Part shown: in pieces, positions 22,332-34,029 of the stretch
Layout of the letters: every line of letters starts with the position of its first letter
Numbering within the stretch: the first letter of the stretch is position 1
From: Corallium rubrum
Lineage: Eukaryota > Cnidaria > Anthozoa > Scleralcyonacea > Coralliidae
NCBI GenBank assembly: GCA_964035015.1
Contig: OZ036002.1
Coordinates: 899,501 to 963,500, forward strand
Direction of reading: 5' to 3'
Length of the DNA stretch: 64,000 bases
Translations under genes and position numbers: made by a program
Notes under the pieces: model-generated
Databases searched by the model: none
The model's input: the letters and a program-made list of their open reading frames with translations, nothing else
Told to the model about the DNA's origin: nothing

Positions 22332-23473
22332 GAACACAGGTGAAGGGCTGAACAAAGAGAACTTAATCAGAAGTCATTTTATTCAAGGTTTTACAAACAC
22401 AGAAATTGCTGGTTTTCTAGCTTTGCAACATGGTGTCATCCTTTCAGTGCGAACTGTAAAACGAATTCTTAAGCGCATGGGACTAAGAAGAGCGAGTGTT
22501 ACAAACGAATCACCTATTGAGCAAATAGTCCGGCTCTTTCATGGGATATCGGCAACTAACAAGGCGCTTAAGACGGAAGTACAACTTACACGTTAGAAGA
22601 GATACGATAATGAAATATATTCGTATCATCGATCCGGAAGGGGTGGAACGTCGCAAAAAACGCAGGCTTAAAAGACGCAAATATACCACTCCTGGCCCTA
22701 ACTTTTTATGGCACGTTGATGGGTGGGATAAGCTTGCACCTTTTGGTATTTATATTCATGGAGCAATAGACGGCTTTTCCAGACGAATTCTCTGGTTAGA
22801 AGTCAATTCAACAAACAAAAACCCAAGAGTTGTTGCTTCTCACTACATCAATACAGTACATCAACTTGGAGGTGTTCCCAGAAGGATGCGTTGCGACAGA
22901 GGTACGGAAAATACTGTCATTGGCGTTCTTCAACAGTTTTTTCGATGGGATGACAACGACGATTTTGCAGGAAGTGAAAGTTATGTTCAAGGAAAAAGTA
23001 GTGCGAATCAGCGTATAGAGGCATGGTGGTCTAAATTTCGGGAGGGCGCAGGAGGGTGGTGGATAAATCTTTTCAAAGATCTACGTGATTGTGGTATTTC
23101 TAGAGACAATTATCTTCACAACGAGTGCTTGAAATTTTGTTTCATACCTATCATACGTCAGGAACTACGTCTCGTAACAGAGCTATGGAACACACATAAT
23201 ATTCAGGGACAAAGTCGATGCGAAGTGGAAGGTGGTAAACCGGACATAATGTTTTTTATGCCTGAGGTATACAGCTCAAACAACTACCTTGTACCTGTCG
23301 ACATTGAAGATGTAAATGCATGTAAAGAAATGTATGCCGACAATTGTGTCGACTATGACGAGGATATAGAAGAATTAGTGAGATTACTTAAACCAGATTA
23401 TTTGCCGCCGTCGGATGAGTTCGAGGCTCTGAAATTGTATTCTGAGATAACTGACCTTTTAAGAAACTACTAG
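22332..23473 (+). pseudogene. IS3/rve-like DDE integrase (transposase) with one frameshift
   Basis: A DNA transposase of the integrase-core type found scattered in cnidarians, fish and fungi. The first part (22332-22560) encodes a helix-turn-helix region (GFTNTEIAGFLAL, VRTVKRILKRMGL). It is preceded by a likely intron with donor GTAAGT near 22173 and acceptor CACAG near 22341. The second part (22541-23473, 310 aa, different frame) begins with GYR..TRRL, the family's second DNA-binding segment, then the catalytic core: WHVDGWDK (D60), RCDRGTEN (D119) and NQRIEAWW (E160). All three acidic residues are intact and the rest is open. The frames overlap at 22541-22596, so a single indel or a frameshift is required. 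Apart from that the copy looks fresh. Confidence 0.8.
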
Positions 23474-23584
23474 AGCTGTATCAAGTTTACTTCACGTCAA
23501 CTGCTCTATTCTGATACTGTAATTGTACGTTTAGTTGAATGTTTTGCATGCATGGTTAATGAATAATTTAGACATTATATATAG

Positions 23585-23660
23585 AGGTGTTGGTTGCACG
23601 GTGGTTGGCACATGTGCTTTTCACCTCTGTGATCCGGGTTTGATTTCTGCGGCACATCTA
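23585..23660 (+). repeat. tRNA-derived SINE head
   Basis: GGTTGCACGGTGGTTGGCAC resembles an A box, and GATCCGGGTTTGATTTC is a B box about 30 bases later, at the spacing of a Pol III tRNA promoter. The rest of the cloverleaf is lost. Confidence 0.55.
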
Positions 23661-23699
23661 TGGCGTCTGCGTATTGCTTGCGCTTGTGGTTGCTTCGCT

Positions 23700-25125
23700 A
23701 GTGAAAATAAATAACTAGTTTATGCATGGTTATATTTGTTTTGTAAACTTTATTCAAGCGTAAAATGTATCTTGCTCGTAGAACTAATTGGGACACTATA
23801 CTGTTGATTTTTCGACAGAAGGAAAACCGGAAACTCGGAGAAAAACCTTCAAGTCAGAATAGAAAACCAACAACGCTTTTCACACGAATCCTAACTGCAT
23901 GTGTGACTGGATTTATAACCGCGGTGCATGACATACATTAGCACGGTAACAGCATATGCTATTAATCCGCTTGGAAAAGTGTTACGTTGATAAAGATATA
24001 GGAAACAGAAAAGTACATCTCTTCTTATTAACAATATGCATTACAACATTTATGCATAGTTCAGTTGAACATGGCAGAATATAATGTCATATACATCGAC
24101 TCAGAGGCCCCACTAGAGGGGGGGGGGGGGTCTGGATATCCCGTAACGTTCAAACCGTCCCAAATCCCAATAGCTCAATGGTTAGGGCATCTCACCGATG
24201 ATCAGAAGTGTGTCAAGTCCCACATGAAAACGCAGAAATTTCAATAAGATAAATAGCTCGAAGATCATTTTCGTATTTTTCTACTTTCTTTCGACAGCTT
24301 TTTGTTAAACTGGCGTACATATACTGTTTCTGCAGTGCTTTTAGATGAGAAGGAAAAAACTACGTTAATTTAAAATTCAGTTATAACAGTGTTATCCAAC
24401 TTAACATGTTAACTTTAATCTAAATTTTACAACTAATGAGTAATGATGACAGAAAAACATACAATTGTTTCAACATCGGCCGGTTAGGACATACATGGAT
24501 GCATGTAAAGTGAAAATTAAATATCAAATAACTTGAGTTTAAATTGTAATTGCTACTACAAGGAAAGTAATACAACGCAATTAAGACTATAAACTGTTAA
24601 CTAATTAAGTCAGTTTCAACATTAAAAACGTGTGATTAACCTCCTCCACAAGAATCCATGCATATCATGTACCGATCTCTAAAAAGGACTGGATTCAGTA
24701 ATGAAGCTCGCAAAATGACGACTTATGACGACTTTGGCCCTAGCTAATAGCGCCATTCAGTGGGATATGTACTGTGTAGGTATAGGTCAATACAAAGATG
24801 AAGCATTTGTGGCAACTACATAACAACATATATTTTATACATGCAACTCGTCTTTGGTTAATGGCGGAATTTAGCCAGTGGTACCTATCCGATAGTCTTA
24901 GTTTTATTCCTGCAGTGAAGATTATTGCGTGGCATATGTCCGTAGCAGTTTTAATTCGAACCGATGAAAACATAATATACATGCAGATGCAAGAGCTGGT
25001 CTGCTGGGGGCCTCGAAGTAGCAAAACAATTTGTTATATAACAAAAGTCAGTAACAAAAATTCAAACTCGTTTTAAAAAGAGTACAGCAGACTAGTGCTT
25101 CAGTAGGTTTAAAACCCGCTGTAGC
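23700..25125. other. Non-coding, with poly-G and tRNA-like fragment
   Basis: Contains a 12-13-base G run at 24119-24131 and an A-box-like CAATAGCTCAATGGTTAGGGC at 24170-24190 without a good B box. No gene recognised; it would include the 3' flank of the kinase gene. Confidence 0.5.
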
Positions 25126-25129
25126 TATA

Positions 25130-27408
25130 CTAGTTGAATGCATTGATTATATCAATTGCACAAGGCCTCTTTGTAAAGTCATATTGAAAACAGTCTGCGA
25201 GGACTTGCTGTAGAGAACCAATAGTGGCTGGCAATAACTTTGATGCCTGAGGAGATGCTTTGTTTCTCATTGCAACAAGAAGCGAATCGACATCACAGTC
25301 CTCTTCAGCAATAGCTTTGGTGTTTTCTAATATTTCTTCCCAGCAGTCTTGTTCGGAGAAAAGTTCCACCAATGTACACGCTAGTGACCACACATCGGAG
25401 AGAACTGTCGCCTTCTTCTTCTCGAGCACACACTCTGGTGCCATATAATGAGGTGTTCCTGGTATTAATAGGTTGGTGGTTTGACTAAGAGACTGTGTTG
25501 ATTTTAGCTTGCTGAGCCCCATATCACAAAGTTTAGTGATGTGTGTTGCTTTCGCTACCAACACATTTGCAGGTTTGATGTCCCTGTGAACGATTGGCGG
25601 CTTCAAATTATGCAAGTAAGCAACAGCTTGGCAAAGCTGTTTGGCTACACTTAGCTTATCGCAGCTTTGAATAGTGAATGATTGGGAGTTTTCGCCATCG
25701 CCAAAGAGTAACTCCTCCAAGTTGAGACCTTCGATATATTCTGAAACTATATAAATTGAGTTCTTCAAGAGCGAAACTGCCATGATTTGCACTATATTGG
25801 GGTGGCGAACCATGCTATGCAGCCGTACTTCTGTTTGGAGGACTGACCATATCCGCTTGGCATTTCTTACTTTTGTGTGCTTCACTGCTACCTGAGTGCC
25901 TGCCCACAATCCTTTATAAACAACGCCAAACGAGCCTCTACCAATTTCATCTTTGATGGAAAACTTTATCTCCTCCTTGTCTACTACAGTCAAAGGAGCG
26001 TCAGTTGCTTTCTGGTGTAGAGTAATCTCATCTCCTTCGCTTCTCTTTGTATTTGACAACTTTATGTTGGAGATATTCTCGTCTGCTGAACAGCATGGCT
26101 CTGACGAACTCAAACTGCTAATAAATACAGGATCAGATACATCCCTCACTTCCCCACACTGCACTTCCACATTGTATACACCGGGCTCATTGATTTCAAG
26201 ACAACAAACTTTTCTTCCTTGACGAAGTATGGATCCATTTTGATACCAAATATAAGACGAATTTTCAGCCATATGACATGATGCTACTACACCAATGATG
26301 AGCTTATTTCCGTCGTAACCCCAAATTTCGGAAGGAGGATGAAGAATGAGACGACTTGTATTCCTTGGGTCTGCTTGAGGATAGACGTACCCAAACTGCT
26401 CGATGTTAAAATCATCGTCAAGAGATTCGTATCTCTTGTCAAGAAAACATTCGCCTTCTTTACTAATTTCGACAACGGTAAACCCATGCTCCAGAGGGTC
26501 AAAATCATTCAAGGCAATCTCATGCGTAAGAGGTTCCGATAAACAATTCAATTCATAGCATTCATGTCTTGAATATGAAATTGTTCTGAGGATAACCTCT
26601 GAGTAAGAGGATTCCTTTACATCTTCGTAGGCTATGTTCAGACGGTGTTCGTTCATTGTTTCTGCGGAGCAAAGAATTCCTTCATCTTCCTTTAAAGCTA
26701 GACCATAGAGTGTATGACTTTCTTTGGCAGCCAAATCACGCGACACATTTCTCTTTTGCGTGCTTGTTATCATTAGCTGAGGATCAACGTCTCCTGATAT
26801 TTGACTTTTGCTACAACACCCTCTGGACACATCTAGACTTGGCAATGCTTTATCGCTATCTGATGACAAACTTGCGGATACCAGCATACAATCTTCTTCC
26901 TGCGATGAGTCACTCTGTACACGACTATTTTCTTCTTTAATCAATGTTGTCATGAGGTACACTTTGAATCTGCTTGCAAACAGACCACGATCCCGTAAAT
27001 ACTCTTGAAACGTGCATTCCTTTCCATTTGTATCTGTGAATGCTGTAATGCTTTCTTGAGCAAAGTTTCCTAACTCTAAAAACATTTCTGTTAAGGCACC
27101 AAGCTTGGACACGCCTTCTGGGAAGAATAAACGACTCGCTTGCTTCTTGAGAAAATCGACTGTAATCGCATCGACATCATCATCATTATATGTCATCTGA
27201 CGAAGACTTCCCCCGTCTTTCGTTCTCACTTGTGTAAATCTGGAGTCCGTACTAGAACGATGAAGCCATCCAACAAAGATCTTTCGCTGCCTTGCTGGTT
27301 TTTTTGTGACCACTTTCGAGTTAATAGGTTTGGATTTTCCTTTCTCTTTATTGCTTTCGCTTTTGCGAATCTTTTCTACTAGTTCCCGAATCCGGTCTTT
27401 GTTTTTCC
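25130..27408 (-). CDS. Protein kinase, Ig-like segment plus TKL/Ser-Thr-type kinase domain (large 3' exon)
   Basis: The exon begins after an acceptor TTTTCTGTATAG (phase 1) and runs 758 codons to the stop at 25130; the in-frame ATG upstream at 27430 falls in the intron. Numbering from that ATG: residues about 50-165 are a conserved-looking globular region of unknown type, 165-330 low-complexity, 360-440 an Ig-like stretch (YIWYQNGS...GVYNVEV), and 490-766 a complete kinase domain. Kinase residues are all present: glycine loop GRGSFG, K517, E534, HRD (D617), N622, DMG (D636) and APE (664-666). DMG replaces DFG, which is tolerated in active kinases. HRDIKPAN favours a Ser/Thr or TKL type, probably cytosolic signalling. 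No membrane segment or signal peptide is seen. It is unbroken and, unlike its neighbours, looks like a host gene. Confidence 0.85.
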
Positions 27409-27699
27409 CTATACAGAAAATAAGTGACATACAGTATAAATAGTTTAAAATATGTTATAACAGATATTAGTTTTTCAAGGGTAAAATTACTCGATCTTGA
27501 TTGACTGACTGTGCGTCCTCTGCATTACTTTAATTGGCCGGGAACAGGTTTAAAATAGAATTCCAAACAGAAAGCCCGTGTGAATGGGCTCAGTGACAGG
27601 GAGAAATTCGCTCAAAAAGAAATAGGATATTCATTTCTTAACGACAGGGTATAGGATTGATGCTGGTTTAAAAAACTAAATCATTTCTCTTTGGGTTAA

Positions 27700-28717
27700 A
27701 GTGCCTCTATGGCCTGTGGGATTGACATGTTTAAATAATTTAGGTTAAAAGAAAAGTTTTCCAAAATTTTTTCTCAAAAATATTAAATCCCCGCCGATTA
27801 ACAGCGCTCCAAAGTTGGCCAAATCAGCCCAAATGAAGCCATTTTGAAAGTTTGACCGTTTTCGTGGGCCTGGGCTATACTTGATAGAGCTACGTCACAG
27901 TCGTAACACCAAAATTACTGTCACTGTAAGTTGAAGAAGAAGAAGAAGAAGAAGAAGAAGAAGAAGAAGAAGAAGAAGAAGAAGAAGAAGAAGAAGAAGA
28001 AGAAGAAGAAGAAGAAGAAGAAGAAGAAGAAGAAGAAGAAGAAGAAGAAGAAGAAGAAGAAGAAGAAGAAGAAGAAGAAGAAGAAGAAGAAGAAGAAGAA
28101 GAAGAAGAAGAAGAAGAAGAAGAAGAAGAAGAAGAAGAAGAAGAAGAAGAAGAAGAAGAAGAAGAAGAAGAAGAAGAAGAAGAAGAAGAAGAAGAAGAAG
28201 AAGAAGAAGAAGAAGAAGAAGAAGAAGAAGAAGAAGAAGAAGAAGAAGAAGAAGAAGAAGAAGAAGAAGAAGAAGAAGAAGAAGAAGAAGAAGAAGAAGA
28301 AGAAGAAGAAGAAGAAGAAGAAGAAGAAGAAGAAGAAGAAGAAGAAGAAGAAATACTTTATTTAACGAGGGTTAAGTGCATCATTACTGGTTTCCCAGTA
28401 GTTTTCATGATGGCCCATTGGCAACTTTGTGTTCGAGATGTAATTCTATTTTCTAAAATTCTCACTGCTTACATAAAGGTTTAAGAGACGCAATACCAAA
28501 AACACATTAAAAAGTCCCGTCACACAGTACACTCGCACCAGGTACCTAATGCACGGGTCACAGTTATAGAGATACCAACTTTGGAGCGCTGTTAATGGGC
28601 GGGGATTTAATATTTTTGAGAAAAAATTTCGGGAAACATTTTCTCTTAACCTAAGAACATTTTCTTTTAACCTAAGTTATTTAAATACGTAAGGATCCGA
28701 CAGGCCATAGAGACACT
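27700..28717. mobile_element. TTAA-flanked MITE (Kolobok/piggyBac-type) containing (GAA)n
   Basis: Inverted termini AGTG(C/T)CTCTATGGCCTGT extend about 110 bp, including AAATCCCCGCC and AACAGCGCTCCAAAGTTGG blocks. They are flanked by TTAA (27696-27699, 28718-28721). TTAA duplications are made by Kolobok and piggyBac transposases, and the AGTG terminus favours Kolobok. There is no transposase. The interior is dominated by the GAA tract. Confidence 0.85.
27931..28352 (+). repeat. Pure (GAA)n tract, about 140 units
   Basis: About 420 bp of essentially uninterrupted GAA. It gives a long poly-lysine open frame that is not a gene. It lies within the MITE and, if the proposed first exon at 33.5 kb is right, within the kinase gene's first intron. 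Confidence 0.98.
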
Positions 28718-28721
28718 TTAA

Positions 28722-30660
28722 TTTGAACTACATATATACCTATAACGTATGTTATAATTGTTAGGTTTGTTATATAGTTTATCTTATATACTTGCGTGTG
28801 TTGAATGCGCTCGCCTTTTTATTTATATTTTCTTTGTGTTAAGCTAAATTGGACACTGGCAAAGTCGTTACTTTTGGTTCCGAAAGCAGTATTGCCAAAT
28901 ACCAAAAACGATTTTTAGAAATTATTTCCAAATGCAGTCTAGTGTTTTAGAAAACATTTCTAAATACTGCATGTTTAAATTAATATTATACAAATTTATT
29001 GCAGTTTTCTTTTCAATTTTCCTTTTCTTCAAAGCACTACCTATTTTAATTAACTATGTTTGTGGTTGGTACGTACACGTGTCGTAAATCAAGCCACTCA
29101 ATTGGTCGAAGTGCTAGAAATATCTAATGATGTGTGAGAAGGTCTGTTTTGAACATTTAATTTACCATTGTGTCAAATGTAATACTTCACATTGTATGAT
29201 CAATTTGAGAAAATTAAGTTCGGTAATTCAAATTGCGATCGACCGCAGTTTAGCCAAATCATTAAGTTCAATCTCTTGGGACGTGGTTGCAACGTGAGTA
29301 AAATAGTCTGGCGTTAGGGTCATTGTTTCAAGCGTTCAACAAAGATTCGCTAAATAAATTGTGTACCAACAAGTTTTGTACGCATGTAAAAAGCCGTAAC
29401 GGACTAACTCGTTACTTTAAAAAATAACCTTTTTCAAATATAACTCACATTTTTGGCAGCTTTCGCGAGCAGCAAAAATATCCAGCGCGAGTCGTGGGTT
29501 ACTCACTCCTGCCTTATATCATGGCTCCTCCCATTTCTGGCAACCTGATCTTGTGTGGTACTGATTTTAATATCAGTTAACCTCGCCCTGTCAAAAGACT
29601 GTATCTTATTCTAATTTGCATAATGCTTGTGCCAATATATTATTTTCTACTTGTATATGAAACTATACCTGTTGACTCCTCTGACATTTTGTTCATACTG
29701 CAACCTTCATATAACGCTGCCTTTATCGTTGCCACCTGGCCAATGGCTACGCCCATACTCTCAAACTGTGCATCGGAAATCATCTTAACAGCCCGTATAC
29801 TGTGTACCTATTCATCAAAATATGTAGTAAAAATAAGTCAAAAGGAAACGCTTTCCATCTCGAAGTATATTATATATTGTACCAACAGGTTTGTATAACA
29901 TTATTTATCTTTAAAGTAAATGTGTTTCAGATACTGTATTTTACCCGACTTTTTAGGACTTTGATCTTACTGTCCATGGGTACATATACCGTACAACAAA
30001 TCAAAAATAATTTTAAGATCTTTTGGTAATTTTTCTTATTGTTTACCGGCTTTCTTCAGGGCTAAACTCTGGACAAATGGTCATGAATGGCAAGGGCCAA
30101 AGGCCTACTTGTCACTACCTTGATACTAGAACCTAAGTAGCTCTAAGAAAAATGTTAAATGTTTGATAACCATGTTGAAAAAAAGATAAAATGGTAATTA
30201 AAAATTAAGTATAAAAATAAATTAATATATTAAAACAAAAGTTGTATAAATTAAGGCATCTAGGTATGGGAGAGCACGAAAAAAGCGTAAGAGTTGGTCG
30301 AGGCGATAGCCGAGAACAATTCTAGATTTTTGAGTGCTCTCCCAACTTCCCAGCAAGTGCATCCATAACTTAATGGAGCACGTCAAACCACGAACCCAAT
30401 TTCTTTTATAACAAAGAATCAGACACAAAACAACGGAAAACAATATCTATTTCGCTGATTAAAAATGAGTTTCCCATTACGTTTGAAATTACCATGCTCC
30501 ATCGAGTTTTATACAATACCCTGGTTACTATGCGAGTTTTCATTGGTTGTTGCTCATGATCTATTAGAGGACGGGCACATTGACACGTCAGATTACGTCA
30601 GCCGACTTGCTTTTTTCTTTCTTCATGCCCCAAAATCCGACAACAGTTTTAATAAAAACC
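28722..30660. other. Non-coding spacer
   Basis: AT-rich sequence with small unsupported ORFs (for example 29623-29898); no motifs. Confidence 0.5.
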
Positions 30661-30670
30661 TTTTAAATTT

Positions 30671-30731
30671 TTGTATTGTATTGTATTGTATTGTATTGTA
30701 TTGTATTGTATTGTATTGTATTGTATTGTAT
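30671..30731. repeat. (TTGTA)n microsatellite
   Basis: About twelve units of ATTGT/TTGTA. Confidence 0.95.
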
Positions 30732-31326
30732 GAAATAGATTCCATTTTTTTGTTCTGTTCAGTTATAGATGATTTTGTTCTGTTCAGATATATATTATTG
30801 TTATACAGTATCTGCAGGGCACTCTTTCTTTTCAAACTTACCTTGTGTTGTGCAAAAGTTGACTTTACATCATCCAAGCTATTTAAATCAAGAAGTTGAA
30901 CAAGCTAAACAAGACAATAGGCACACTTGCTGTTAGGTACTGCTCATGCACATAAGGATATGCAGCATGCTACTGTAACTTAATTAAAAAATTGAATCAC
31001 ACACACACACAAGTGTTTTATTTACAATTGTTTTGGTGAGAAATTAGTCCTATGAAAGCGACCCACATGTAGAATTGTACCCAGGGTTTTGTTCCAACAA
31101 GGTCAGCAAAAATAGCCCTGGCATATTAGCTGGTCACATGACACTTAAAATTTGCAATGTTTTTGACAAAATAATTTATGCAGTTTTTGTTCCTCCACCT
31201 TTCATTAATTTGTTGATGTGCATGAATAAAGGCAAACTTATGTTGAACACTCTTTAGACTTGCTCAGCTATTAGCGTTTATTGAAGAAACAACTACCATT
31301 AGCTAGAATTATCAATTGTGACACTT

Positions 31327-31971
31327 GTGGTACCATGACAACCTCATCCCCAGGCCATTTGAGGGTGGAAGCGAGCAGGCTGACCAAACGCCCTGGCAGA
31401 GGCTGGAATCACGTGAGAAAATATTCCAATATATTTGGAAAATTTTCCTGCCAGACTGATCACCAATGTATGCATGTCAGCTTTTATAAAATAACCGTAA
31501 CACACTGAAATAAATAAATACACTTGCCTGGCCGGGTTGTTGTTTGTGGCGAGTTTGCAATATGTTGGTTAGGAATAACAACCTGTCAATATTATTATTA
31601 CGGGTTGGTCTGCAGCAGTCACGAAACTCTTCAAACCAACATATCATCGCAAATTCACAACAAACAACAACCCAGGCAAGTGTATTTGTTTATTTCAGTG
31701 TGTTAAGGTTATTTTGAGCTATTTTAGCATGTTGGATTTCTCATAGAGACAATAAATCGTGTTGACTTGTATAACAGCTTATTTAATGATTTCAGTCTCA
31801 TTCAGATATATAAGCTGATGTACATAGACCAGAAGCCCAGTGGTCAATCTGGCAGGAAAATTTTCCAAATATATTGGACTATTTTCCCATGTGATTCCAG
31901 CCTTTGCCAGGGTGTTTGGTCAGCCGGCTCGCTTCCATCCTCAAGTGCCCTGGGGATGAGGTTGGCACCAC
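31327..31971. mobile_element. Fold-back element, arms about 270 bp
   Basis: The left arm from GTGGTACCATGACAACCTCATC is repeated inverted on the right, ending GATGAGGTTGGCACCAC. Shared internal blocks include AATATATTTGGAAAATTTTCC and AAACAACAACCC(A/G)GG. The arms differ by scattered substitutions and short gaps, with the centre near 31600. No ORF. Confidence 0.85.
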
Positions 31972-32023
31972 TCTCCTGTGTAAATTATGTCATGTAAATA
32001 TCATGAACAAGAACACCTCTAAT

Positions 32024-32202
32024 GGGTCATTCCAGAAAATATCTGCACTCCCCCCACAGAGGAAATACCAAATGGATCCTCCTCCCCTCTTAGGACATCC
32101 TAGAACAATTATAGTTAATGTGAAGTTAATTATACACCCTCCCCCTCCAGACAGCAAAAACATCCTCCGTGGGAGGGGTATGGATCTTTTCTGGAATGAC
32201 CC
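32024..32202. mobile_element. 179-bp MITE, Harbinger-like
   Basis: Inverted ends GGGTCATTCCAGAAAA with a flanking 3-bp AAT repeat (32021-32023, 32203-32205). GGG termini and a 3-bp duplication suit PIF/Harbinger, but the superfamily is inferred from ends only. Confidence 0.8.
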
Positions 32203-32205
32203 AAT

Positions 32206-33234
32206 GCAGTCAAGTTGTTCTCAACTATGATCAAACTTAACATTTAAAGTTCACAGTAAATAATTTCCAAAAAGAGAAAACTACTTATCATCCAGATATC
32301 AGTGTATAAATTACATCCTAAACAGATTTAGTTTTTAACCCTTTCACCTTGGGAATGAGGTCGCCATGGAAGGTATTTGCATAGTTTAAAAAATTTAGAT
32401 GCTGGGATGGTAGATACAATACAGTGAATACACACATGGCACAGCTGGAGATCAAATATGAATCTATTTTTCTTCTACCTTTTCCCAAAGGTTTTAAGTA
32501 AGGGTCTGACACACATAATTTACTGTATTTGCAGTAGTGAGGCAGTTGGCATGCTCTCCAAGAAAAATAACTAATGACACGAGTTACGAAGTGCAAAACG
32601 CAACACACTAAAGGGCACTTCTCTAGAAAACAGCAGATCAGAAAGGGATCAATGCATGTATAGGGATCTGGATTTCTGAGAATGTCATGGTCTAAACAGT
32701 AGTAAACATGTTTAATGCATTTTCTTTGTTTTTCTTATTTTGCTTAGGGCAGGAAGTAGCTGGGTATATTAAGTTGCATGAAATGTTTTATACCAGTTTT
32801 ATACCCATAAGTTTTGTACTGTAGTGTCTTTGTGAAAGACCAGAAGGACTGGAAATTAAAGTAGGGTTGTACGACTAAACCTTTGAAACCCTAACTCAGT
32901 TCCAAACTAATTTTTTGTGCCACAGTGCCATGATTTTGTAAAAAATGACTCGGTTGCTGACCAAAATAGTGGTTTATACGGGAGAGTCTCCCTCACTGCG
33001 ATTAGTTTAGTCATAATTCTATTAGATTCTGTATATATTCATTACAAACTGCATGGCTAAAGATACACAATTGTCGAGCTCCAAATCTGTCGTACAAACG
33101 ATTTACGAAATATTATGATTGTTACTTTACATGGTTTACGCAATAAAGAACGAGAACAAAACAGCAAGATAAAAGCTAAATAATTAACGAAGACCTCTGA
33201 CCCCTCGAGATGCATGAATATTAAATTTAATACA
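32206..33234. other. Non-coding spacer
   Basis: No coding region or repeat recognised. Confidence 0.5.
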
Positions 33235-33430
33235 GTATACACTCACCTCTTCATCCATTTTGAACGGCGGGCAATTGCAACAAACTTAGCCTGCGAACAG
33301 GTTGACAACTATAATTATGAAGTGCGAAGTGTGAAGTGTGAAGTGTGAAGTGTGAAGTGTGAAGTGTGAAGTGTGAAGTGTGAAGTGTGAAGTGTGAAGT
33401 GTGAAGTCCCTCCTCGGCTTTCGTAACATA
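33235..33430 (-). promoter_or_regulatory. Inverted copy of the MDEE first-exon region
   Basis: The minus-strand counterpart of 21660-21835: a CTTCACACTT satellite (33321-33408), the CTGTTCGCAGGCTAAG block, then ATGGATGAAGAG followed by donor GTGAGT (33242-33265). Start codon and splice donor are conserved in both copies. Confidence 0.5.
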
Positions 33431-33480
33431 TCAAAGGTTATTAAGTTTTTTTAATATTTTCTTATTGCCTATTTTCTTAC

Positions 33481-33514
33481 CTGAAGTAGCGCTCACCGAC
33501 GATTTGTCCGCCAT
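33481..33514 (-). CDS. Candidate first exon (MADKSSVSATS), possibly of the kinase gene
   Basis: An ATG in a Kozak-like context (CAACATGGCGG) opens 11 codons and ends with a split Gly codon at a good donor CAG|GTAAGA (phase 1). The kinase exon at 27408 starts in phase 1 with GG, so the two would join in frame through a glycine, across a 6.1-kb intron. The link is inference: other exons could intervene, and the exon could belong to another transcript. Confidence 0.4.
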
Positions 33515-33531
33515 GTTGCTTTTGCAAGATG

Positions 33532-33640
33532 CGCAGATCCAAGGAATTTAGACATCTGTAGAGTTCACGTTATTTTGACCATCAAAATAACACAAAGGGC
33601 CAGTTGATGATTATCATCAAAATAAGGGTAATAATTCCAT
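33532..33640 (-). promoter_or_regulatory. Palindrome-bearing upstream segment, inverted copy of 12.7 kb
   Basis: It carries the TTATTTTGATG-type palindromes, followed by GTGAACTCTACAGATGTCTA and GATCTGCGCATCTTG, directly upstream of the candidate exon at 33514. It probably belongs to a promoter or 5' UTR. Confidence 0.45.
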
Positions 33641-34029
33641 GTCCTAAATAACCCAGGTACTTCATGAAAGCCTGACCCCAACACACACCCTAATGCTAAC
33701 CAGTAAATTCGTGAATATAGGACATGGATTTATAACCAAAATAAGGGTGAGGACAACCTGTCCACCGAGGGAACTTCCAGTGTCACAGGGACTTCCCGAG
33801 CCACCGGGGTTAGACGGCCCGGGGGGACTTCCCAAATCCCAATACTCAATACGAAAGGAAGCCATTTCACACTTTCGTTTGAATTCTTTTACGCGGTGTG
33901 GCAATTAAAGGTGACAATTCTAGCTACATGGGGCTGAAATGTCGAGAGACGAGAGGTACTAATGGTATATTGAAGTGATACCATATTTGTCGAGAAGTCA
34001 ACACTTGAGTTTTTATACGACACTTGACA

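Noticed and set aside
21897..22343. 148-aa TLHTSHF repeat protein
   Set aside because: The frame is the translated CTTCACACTT satellite running into a possible exon edge. Only the last part may be coding.
25130..27430. Start of the kinase at the ATG at 27430
   Set aside because: The seven codons before GKNKDR include a typical TTTTCTGTATAG acceptor, so the ATG is most likely intronic.
27931..28365. 144-aa poly-lysine open frame
   Set aside because: It is a pure GAA microsatellite with no start context or conserved sequence; not a protein gene.
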